A DNA stretch of 39,953 bases from Clostridia bacterium (GTDB lineage: Bacteria; Bacillota; Clostridia; UMGS1883; UMGS1540). Shown one piece after another: positions 35,001-39,953 of this stretch (position 1 is the first letter of the stretch; each line of letters opens with the position of its first letter). The position numbers and the translations under genes were made by a program. Under the pieces are notes generated by a model that saw only the letters and a program-made list of their open reading frames with translations, was not told where the DNA came from and made no database searches. The DNA is taken from NCBI GenBank assembly GCA_017442155.1, contig JAFSAU010000040.1, positions 1-39,953 on the forward strand, in the 5' to 3' direction.

Positions 35001-35625
35001 AGCAAAGGTGAACGGCGGTGGTGCCACCATGTATAAAATCACGCCGAAATCCGCAGATTTCTCTGCACTTCTGACTACAAATTTCCGTGATTTATACAAT
35101 TATGACTGGGCGCGCGAAGCAATTGTGAAAATGGAAAATGCAAGCATTGCATCCGGCATTACCCCAACGGCATTTGCACCCGGCAAGGCAATTACACGCG
35201 GTGACTTTGCCATGTTCCTCGTAAATGCACTTGGTTTAGATATTGAGCCCGGTGAAAACTTTGCAGACGTAAAGGAGAATGCGGATTATAGCCGCGCCGT
35301 TGCAATCGGCCGTGCGGCAGGAATACTGAAAGGCGTAGGAGATAACCGCTTCAACCCGGAGGCAGAAATTACACGGCAGGATCTCATGGTTATCTGTGCC
35401 CGCGGTATGCGTCTTAAAAAAGAACTTGGGGAGGGTGCGGATATTTCCGGCTTCCCGGATAACGCCTTAATTGCCGATTATGCTGTGGCAGATATTGCGG
35501 CTATGGTACGCGTTGGCATTGTGAAAGGCAATGCGGACGGCACTATAAACCCGCTCGGGAATACAACGAGAGCGGAAGCGGCTGTCATTATGGATAGAAT
35601 TGTTTCCTTTCTCTCGGAGCCGTGA
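32017..35625 (+). CDS. S-layer-anchored multi-CBM glycoside-hydrolase-like protein
   Basis: 1202 residues with a signal peptide (about 1-24). Two tandem, related CBM4/9-like modules (about 25-180 and 192-340; each contains SRF.(G/S)LVGGKTY) are followed by a short Thr/Pro/Asp linker and a third module (about 370-545). A beta-sandwich (about 545-655) leads to a TIM-barrel domain. That domain carries GYRYLPAHAEKAYPAGFNVA, AWGIADEI (E762), SVDPYPAN, ICILQGIDY and GVGFFQFTE. Three SLH repeats at about 1020-1200 carry ITRGDF, ITRQDL and TTRAEA. It is the largest of the three paralogues. The start follows AGGAGGAC. A remnant of a further paralogue follows in the same frame. Confidence 0.82.
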   Translation: MKKIFAILLTIAVLFSMCQMFTLAEEYEFVKNGSFEAVNAAGVPENWTLSGKAGENFSVVTDAKDGAKAVKMYGETDNVFVVSRFTGLVGGKTYALSAALKAVSLNGTGALIKFEFKDASGNPIGAVNKPYTAINKSYVEISEKITVPAGTTDASLLLRLLGGGEIYWDAVSFKGERAEVKESEVVLNSVDGSEFVVNGGFESDAEGWTVPATAAVVGTDKKVGEKALYMKSEGDNITAVSRFGSLVGGKTYTLSFYMKSISFSGTGPFVKMEFRDKNGNNVTPAYNGSFPDDSGVWLYKSAEVKVPENATEASLLIRLLGAGEMYWDEVSFKGEKGEGAPETEVPDNNDTQTPDTPAGNGVYAVDGTEVLVNAPNMIQNGDLEEKLTAEEAQKGETVGQPKGWRVFPSWDGYYEWVTDDVAKGSQAVRIHNTDPLYSPYLAQTISVLPNTDYQLYTQYRSDMVGYNDGSLAFKIEYYKDTTDAEGFIQGAKTQIHSGTGGKWEYQAYNFTTPAECNLVTVLIRLWQCGDVVYDNIGLVHRGNSKMLSVKSSETFVYPDRIGAFTVTATPNVMAFPELANTTVDFTFKKEDAVLKTVSNVALVNGEATAKFDFDLITELKAPYTITAAVKDASGKVLETADCLVYKFARPKFLDAQGNYIGDGAPMKIMSGYRYLPAHAEKAYPAGFNVAQVAVSSTFEGQQSIDYVKNQLDKLRDKGIKAFVCLYRKSYPAGHPNNIENAKLIVETFKDDPVVFAWGIADEIFTHMPDPYDSLRDSYVAIRTIDDNHPVLINEATDRYQREAAKYADILSVDPYPANHDDPTYFPSLRVNLAREAVDYDKPIICILQGIDYMNYWPTGDDTRSMIYQAFFAGATGVGFFQFTEAKKVDGKSVPLTESDIWPYINAFGRNEKDIMFEGFVFGDLPVFCEARNDTVWYTAFAKDGSLYIPVLNRQKKDVTYEIKLSSPSGLQIGEFTGEVIGGIAAETFTGNGSFTAKVNGGGATMYKITPKSADFSALLTTNFRDLYNYDWAREAIVKMENASIASGITPTAFAPGKAITRGDFAMFLVNALGLDIEPGENFADVKENADYSRAVAIGRAAGILKGVGDNRFNPEAEITRQDLMVICARGMRLKKELGEGADISGFPDNALIADYAVADIAAMVRVGIVKGNADGTINPLGNTTRAEAAVIMDRIVSFLSEP

Positions 35626-36159
35626 AAGTCGGTTTATGAAGGAATTACAGATAGAGAACGGGAAAGTATTGTAAACGGATTTCTTGCATTGGGGACGTTT
35701 GCAGAAGATAAAGCAGGCTGGTATCATGTTATGGATGGAGAGGGATACACTTACGTGCTTATGGCAAACGGAAGTGGGAATGAAGCGACTGTGACGGCAG
35801 AAGTCCCGGGGGCGTACGCTGCGCCCCTGGGAGATTTTTCGGTGACATTTTCCAACGGTGTACTGTCGGCGCAGCTACCACCGGACTCGGCCGTTGCTGT
35901 GAAAATTACTGATACACCTGGCCGAGGGGTATACAGAGAGAACGTGAAACGCTATACAGTAGGAAATGGAACTGTATGGGCAGAGGAAAATATCTGGTTT
36001 GCACTGTATCAGCAATACGGAACCGCGTGGGAGCTTATCGGACTGTATCAAAACGGAGATACGGTACGGGAGGTAACGCAGGGTGTATACAAATTTAAAA
36101 TTCTGCACTGGGACGGGTTGACGCCGGAGGAGGATGCGAAGGTATGGACGGACTTTTAA
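35626..36159 (+). pseudogene. 3' remnant of a surface glycosidase-like gene
   Basis: This stretch is open in the same frame as the 1202-residue protein, starting right after its TGA, for about 178 codons. It has no good start: a TTG at 35689 gives 156 residues but lacks a ribosome binding site. RESIVNGFLALGTF...GWYHVMDGEGYTYVLMANGS aligns by eye with the post-barrel segment of that protein (KDIMFEGFVFGDLP...VWYTAFAKDGSLYIPVLNR). The rest (ENIWFALYQQYGTAWELIGL, then VYKFKILHWDGLTP) is the C-terminal beta domain seen in other exported proteins here. The signal peptide, binding modules and barrel are absent. It looks like the tail of a deleted paralogue. Its end overlaps the next gene by 16 bases. 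Confidence 0.6.
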
Positions 36160-37361
36160 ACATTATAAAGGAAGCAAAAAACTTCAAATCTGTGGTTCTG
36201 GAAGCAGAAAAATTTCAACCTGACGGCAGATATACGGGAATCCAGGCCATTACATACAGTATGCCCGCCGCCCTGGGAGGCAAATATAAAACCTTTGCCT
36301 ATATTGGCGTGCCGGAAGACGTGAAAAACGTACCGGCTGTAGTTTTGGTGCATGGTGGAAACGGACATGCCTTTTTAGAATGGGTAAAGCTTTGGAATGA
36401 CCGCGGCTATGCCGCAATCGCCATGGATTTGGAAGGGTTTTATCCGGAAACGAAGAATGCCGGTGCAAACTGGACGGACGGGACGTGGCATCACGGAGAG
36501 TACGGAATTTTTGATACAGGAGAATGCCCTTCGCCAAAAAATGACAGCATGGGAAATTTTGCCCTGCCACTGGAAAAGCAGTGGATGACACATGCTGTCA
36601 GTAAGGTGATTGTGGCACGGCAGATTTTACTGGAGAAAACAAAGTGCAAAAAAATCGGCATTGTCGGAGTTTCCTGGGGTGCTGTCATTACGGCTTTAGT
36701 GCTCGGGTTTGAAAACCGGTTTGATTTTGCAGTACCCATTTATGGCGGTGGTTTTATGGATGAAAATCTGGCGCGGCTCGGTACGTTTTTTCATCCTGCG
36801 CAAAATCGGAAATATTGGTTAGCACAGGCGCGTTTCTCGCTTTTTACAATGCCGTGTCTTTGGCTCGGTTGGGACGATGACCCGAATTTTTCTTCAAATA
36901 TAAACAGTCTTTCTTATGAGGAAACCCGTTCCCACCATGCAGGCACACGCCTTTCTTTGATACATGACTTTTCCCATTCACACAGGGCGGCAAGCGAAAG
37001 AGAAGAGGTGTATGCCTTCGCAGATTGCATATGTAAGAATGCAGGTGCATTTCCTGAGTTGGTTGTAGATTCTGATTGTGTCCGCGTACATGGAGCACAA
37101 TCTGTACTTTCGGCAAAACTTTATTATCTGAAAAGCCCAATGGCGTATGCCGTGTTTGATAAGTTTGGTGCCGGCGAACATTCCTATATGACGGAAAACT
37201 GGAAAAGCACACCGTGCGAAATAAACGGAAACACCGTTATATTTTACGTGCCGGATACGGCAGCTGAATATTACATTGCGGTGGAAACAAAAAGCGGAGG
37301 GAAGACATTGCACATTTCATCCAAGCTTTACCGCAAAACGGAAACAGGAGAATTTATATGA
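36144..37361 (+). CDS. Alpha/beta hydrolase (esterase/peptidase-like)
   Basis: 405 residues without a clear signal peptide. The fold is clear from the oxyanion loop LVHGGNGHAF (about 68-77), the nucleophile elbow GVSWGA (Ser177), the later Asp-rich loop LGWDDDPNF and the HDFSHSHRAASE segment, which should hold the catalytic Asp and His. The general look is that of acetyl-xylan-esterase or dipeptidyl-peptidase-like hydrolases found beside glycosidase genes, so deacylation of glycans is plausible. The C-terminal ~110 residues form an additional beta domain. The start lies inside the end of the preceding gene remnant (16-base overlap), which suggests past translational coupling. The stop overlaps the next start as ATGA. 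The substrate is unknown. Confidence 0.78.
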   Translation: MDGLLNIIKEAKNFKSVVLEAEKFQPDGRYTGIQAITYSMPAALGGKYKTFAYIGVPEDVKNVPAVVLVHGGNGHAFLEWVKLWNDRGYAAIAMDLEGFYPETKNAGANWTDGTWHHGEYGIFDTGECPSPKNDSMGNFALPLEKQWMTHAVSKVIVARQILLEKTKCKKIGIVGVSWGAVITALVLGFENRFDFAVPIYGGGFMDENLARLGTFFHPAQNRKYWLAQARFSLFTMPCLWLGWDDDPNFSSNINSLSYEETRSHHAGTRLSLIHDFSHSHRAASEREEVYAFADCICKNAGAFPELVVDSDCVRVHGAQSVLSAKLYYLKSPMAYAVFDKFGAGEHSYMTENWKSTPCEINGNTVIFYVPDTAAEYYIAVETKSGGKTLHISSKLYRKTETGEFI

Positions 37362-39277
37362 CAACACTTCGGTTTGCGCCCTATGAAATAATGGCGGCAG
37401 AGTTAGGCGCAGAAAACCCCATGCCGGACCTTAAAAATGTATCGTATATCCATGCTACGTATCGGGCGTCCGACAATTTGTCGGAAGAGGATAAAAAGCA
37501 CATGGGAAAGGGAATGGTACAAACTATTCTGCCCTATCTGAATGAGGACGGCTATAATCGTGACCTTAAAAAACGCGCGTTTCGTGCCGCGATATTGGAA
37601 AATGAAAAAATGAGAGCCGTTTTTCTGCCGGAGGTAGGCGGGCGGCTCTGGTCCCTTTACCATAAAGAAAAGAAAAAAGAGCTTCTGTTTGTAAATTCCG
37701 TATTTCAGCCGGGTAACCTGGGAATCCGGAATGCCTGGTTTTCCGGCGGCGTGGAATGGAACGTGGGCATAAAGGGGCATAATCCTCTGACCTGTGACCC
37801 GCTTTTTGCCGCGGAAAGTAAGAATGCAAGTGGTGAAAGCATTCTTACCATGTATGAATACGAACGACTTCGGGGACTCGTATATGCCATTCATGCCTAT
37901 TTGCCCGAAGGAAGCGATAAGCTGTATATCAAAACAACGGTGGAAAACAAATCCGATACGGAAAAATACATGTACTGGTGGTCCAATATTGCCACAGAGG
38001 AAAAGGGAATGCGTGTTCTGGCGCCTGCGGACGAAATGTTCCTTTGCCAGTATGGTGATAATGCATATTTTATTGATAAATGCCCTGCACCTTTTTATGA
38101 AGGAGAAGATTTGTCCTATCCTGAACGGGGCAAGCGTGCCAACGACTTTTTTTACATTGTGCCGGACGAAGCGAAAAAGTGGGTTGCAGTTGTGAATAAA
38201 GAAGGGGAAGGCCTTTTGCAGGTTTCCACACCCGAGCTTCGTGGCAGAAAGGTATTCCTCTGGGGGCAGGGACGCGGCGGCCGGAACTGGAACCGCTTTC
38301 TGCAGAGAGACGAAAGAACGTATATCGAAATCCAGGCAGGGCTTCTCCGTACACAGATGGAGCATATACCTATGCCACCGAAAACTATGTGGACATGGAC
38401 GGAAATGTATACCATCGGTAAAATTGCACCGGAAAAGGCAGGGGCAGATTGGAAAGAAGCTTCCGAGGCAATGGCAGAGTATGTAGATTCTATTTATGAT
38501 TTGGATACAATCCAGATCCCCACAGACAGCGAAAAAGAAATTAAAATGTATGGCTCCGGCTGGGGTGCTTTTGAAAGCCGCTTTGGTGCGGTCAGCGATA
38601 TTTGCGTGTTCCCAAAGGACAGCATGAATGAGAAACAGGCAGAATGGAACTCCCTTTTAGACAACGGTTATTTGCCAGAAAATGACGGCAAAACACCGCC
38701 GATAAGCTATGTGACCGATGCGCCTGTTCTGGAGCTTTTGGAAAAATCCAAGAAAACAGATAAAGGAAACCACTGGTATACTTTGTATCATATCGGTATT
38801 ATCCGGTATAAGCAAGGGGATATCGATGCAGCCCTTACTGCATGGCTGACTTCTGCCGAAAAGAAGAAAACACCGTGGAATCTTCGTAACATTGCTATGG
38901 TGTACAAAAACGATTATAATAATCCGGAAAAGGCAGTGGAATACATGACAGCCGCACTCGAAGAAGCAGAAACGGAGTGCCGTGGTCTTATTACGGATGC
39001 CGGGGCACTGTATACAGCCTGCGGGGCAGATGAAAAGTGGCTGTCCCTTTATGCCTCGCTTTCTCCGGCAATGCGAAGCCTGGGGAGATTGCAGCTTTAT
39101 ACAGCTGTCGCTCACTTGCATCTGGACGAAAAGGAAAAGGCAGCGGAGTATATAAACGAAGAATTCTTGCTTTCTGATATCAAGGAAGGAGAGCTTTCTG
39201 TTTCGGCCATCTGGCAGGGAATTTACGATGGAAAAAAGGAACTTCCCGAGCATCTGGATTTCCGGATGCACGAATAA
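37358..39277 (+). CDS. DUF5107 (mutarotase-like) protein with TPR-like C-terminus
   Basis: 639 residues. The N-terminal ~350 residues match DUF5107, a galactose-mutarotase-like beta-sandwich: VFLPEVGGRLWSLYHKEKKK, FVNSVFQPGNLGIRNAWFSG, VEWNVGIKGHNPLTCDPLF, MYWWSNIATEE and FIEIQAG-like strands. Such proteins are presumed to bind or convert sugars; enzymatic proof is scarce. The C-terminal ~200 residues contain helical, TPR-like repeats (HIGIIRYKQGDIDAALTAWL, NIAMVYKNDYNNPEKAVEYM) that could hold a protein partner. No signal peptide is seen, so it acts in the cytoplasm. It overlaps the upstream hydrolase stop by four bases (ATGA), a strong sign of coupling. It is the last gene of the operon, ahead of a terminator. 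Confidence 0.82.
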   Translation: MTTLRFAPYEIMAAELGAENPMPDLKNVSYIHATYRASDNLSEEDKKHMGKGMVQTILPYLNEDGYNRDLKKRAFRAAILENEKMRAVFLPEVGGRLWSLYHKEKKKELLFVNSVFQPGNLGIRNAWFSGGVEWNVGIKGHNPLTCDPLFAAESKNASGESILTMYEYERLRGLVYAIHAYLPEGSDKLYIKTTVENKSDTEKYMYWWSNIATEEKGMRVLAPADEMFLCQYGDNAYFIDKCPAPFYEGEDLSYPERGKRANDFFYIVPDEAKKWVAVVNKEGEGLLQVSTPELRGRKVFLWGQGRGGRNWNRFLQRDERTYIEIQAGLLRTQMEHIPMPPKTMWTWTEMYTIGKIAPEKAGADWKEASEAMAEYVDSIYDLDTIQIPTDSEKEIKMYGSGWGAFESRFGAVSDICVFPKDSMNEKQAEWNSLLDNGYLPENDGKTPPISYVTDAPVLELLEKSKKTDKGNHWYTLYHIGIIRYKQGDIDAALTAWLTSAEKKKTPWNLRNIAMVYKNDYNNPEKAVEYMTAALEEAETECRGLITDAGALYTACGADEKWLSLYASLSPAMRSLGRLQLYTAVAHLHLDEKEKAAEYINEEFLLSDIKEGELSVSAIWQGIYDGKKELPEHLDFRMHE

Positions 39278-39280
39278 ACA

Positions 39281-39333
39281 AAAAAGACCTGATGCAGCAT
39301 AGACTTATTTGTTTTACTGCAACAGGTCTTTTT
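39281..39333. terminator. Bidirectional terminator between convergent genes
   Basis: AAAAAGACCTG pairs with CAGGTCTTTTT, extended inside by TGCAG/CTGCA with a one-base mismatch on each side. The A run on the left and T run on the right serve both the DUF5107 gene (+) and the isomerase-like gene (-). Confidence 0.88.
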
Positions 39334-39351
39334 ATTTTGCGTAGGTTTAGA

Positions 39352-39953
39352 TTATTTGCTACCCATGAGAAGCTCCATGACATACATTTCAAGGGCTTCA
39401 TAGTTCCGTTCTTCCACACATTTCTTTTCAAAGGCATAGTCGTAACGGTTTACCTTTTCTTCCAGCATTTTTGTAATTTTCAGGCTGTTTTCCAGATGTG
39501 TGAAGCTGACATCCCTCTTCTGGGTACGGATGGCTTTTACGTCAAGACCGATATATTCGCCGCCGGCGCAGAAGTTATGCTCCTTCAGAATCTTCACCTG
39601 ATTGAATGCGCTTCTGAGGTTTTCTACACCGAAGCTCTTATCTTCGTCAAACTTCATGCCGTTCTGGTCATTGAGATGAACGCCCCAAAGCTTACCCATG
39701 GCGAGTGCAAAGCCCATTTCACCTGCGGGGTCAAGACCTGCAAGCACAGCGTGCGCGGTTTCGAGCAGAGCACCTACGCGGGACGGGTCTTTTGTTGCCG
39801 CGGAAACCGCCAAAGCGTGTCCTAATGTGGGGCAAACACTTCTGTCGATAGGCTCATTCGGCTTCGTTTCAATCATAACCTTGATTTCTTTGTCATAATC
39901 AAGCATAATATCGAGAGCATCCACGAGCCTCTTTACTGTTTCCGAAGGGCTCT
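39352..39953 (-). CDS. Xylose-isomerase-like TIM-barrel protein, partial (5' end outside window)
   Basis: The reading frame is open to the right edge, so about 200 C-terminal residues are visible. Landmarks of the xylose isomerase-like TIM barrel are present: EIKVMIETKPNEP (metal-ligand Glu), CPTLGHALAVSA, HAVLAGLDPAGEMGFALAMG, KLWGVHLNDQNG (His and Asp ligands) and GGEYIGLDVKAIRTQK. These belong to metal-dependent sugar isomerases and epimerases of the xylose/rhamnose isomerase type. A GTG at 39924 is internal, because coding sequence (PSETVKRLV) continues upstream of it. The exact sugar is unknown. It converges on the DUF5107 gene and may belong to the next glycan gene cluster to the right. 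Confidence 0.82.
   Translation of the reverse strand, partial: SPSETVKRLVDALDIMLDYDKEIKVMIETKPNEPIDRSVCPTLGHALAVSAATKDPSRVGALLETAHAVLAGLDPAGEMGFALAMGKLWGVHLNDQNGMKFDEDKSFGVENLRSAFNQVKILKEHNFCAGGEYIGLDVKAIRTQKRDVSFTHLENSLKITKMLEEKVNRYDYAFEKKCVEERNYEALEMYVMELLMGSK

Noticed and set aside
35623..36159. TGA readthrough producing a longer form of the 1202-residue protein
   Set aside because: The SLH triplet already gives a normal C-terminus, and the following sequence is the tail of a related protein. A gene remnant explains it more simply.
37403..38365. 320-codon minus-strand frame
   Set aside because: It lies wholly opposite the DUF5107 gene, is rich in Cys, His and Phe as antisense frames are, and has no promoter, ribosome binding site or domain.
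1..39953. Mobile element, prophage, CRISPR array, rRNA or tRNA
   Set aside because: No transposase or integrase motif, no regularly spaced identical repeats and no recognisable stable RNA gene were seen on either strand.

Overview
The window looks like chromosomal DNA from an uncultured, Gram-positive-type member of the Clostridia. Three large secreted proteins carry triple SLH (S-layer homology) modules. Ribosome binding sites are strong AGGAGG types, promoters are classical TTGACA-17-TATAAT, some genes start at TTG, and the FtsH and the AraC, LacI and LuxR-type regulators are of Firmicutes character. No rRNA, tRNA, CRISPR array, transposase or phage gene is visible. The species cannot be named from the sequence alone.

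Layout. (1) Bases 1-2150: a hairpin-rich leader, then a monocistronic FtsH-type membrane AAA+ protease closed by a long bidirectional terminator. (2) 2166-3763, minus strand: two overlapping AraC-family regulators, divergent from the next block. (3) 3939-20051, plus strand: a glycan block with a GH20-like protein, a DUF4434-like TIM-barrel protein, a Gfo/Idh/MocA dehydrogenase, a sialidase-like beta-propeller protein and a second degenerate Gfo/Idh/MocA-like protein. These are followed by four exported proteins: a carbohydrate-binding glycosidase-like protein without an anchor, a binding-module protein, an S-layer-like protein with N-terminal SLH repeats, and a glycosidase-like protein with C-terminal SLH repeats. 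(4) 20141-20859, minus strand: a small operon of a ribbon-helix-helix (RelB-like) protein and a 50-residue single-span membrane protein. The second gene is so short that automatic ORF calling easily misses it. (5) 21038-27259, plus: a LacI-type regulator and an M81 (MlrC-like) / M24 creatinase-like / ASRT / GHL6-like operon, with two matching LacI-type operators. (6) 27381-39277, plus: a PBP1-like/LuxR-HTH hybrid regulator, a DUF6067-like glycosidase, a binding-module protein, a 1202-residue S-layer-anchored glycosidase-like protein, the remnant of another such gene, an alpha/beta hydrolase (esterase-like) and a DUF5107 protein with a TPR-like tail. (7) 39352 to the right edge, minus: a partial xylose-isomerase-like TIM-barrel gene.

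How it may work together (inference): this is a surface glycan-processing locus. Exported proteins with tandem galactose-binding-like modules hold a polysaccharide at the S-layer and cleave or bind it. Cytoplasmic glycosidase-like proteins, dehydrogenases, a mutarotase-like protein and an isomerase would process the products. At least five local regulators (two AraC, LacI, the hybrid, and the RHH protein for its own operon) and a cre-like site suggest tight substrate and catabolite control. No sugar transporter lies in the window, so uptake must be encoded elsewhere.

The least ordinary items are the RHH/small-membrane-protein operon with three direct repeats at its promoter, the hybrid regulator beside a 12-bp inverted repeat over the next promoter, the ASRT protein in a metallopeptidase/glycosidase operon, the decayed glycosidase gene behind the 1202-residue protein, and several enzymes in which expected catalytic residues are replaced. 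All calls rest on reading motifs by eye; no database search was possible.
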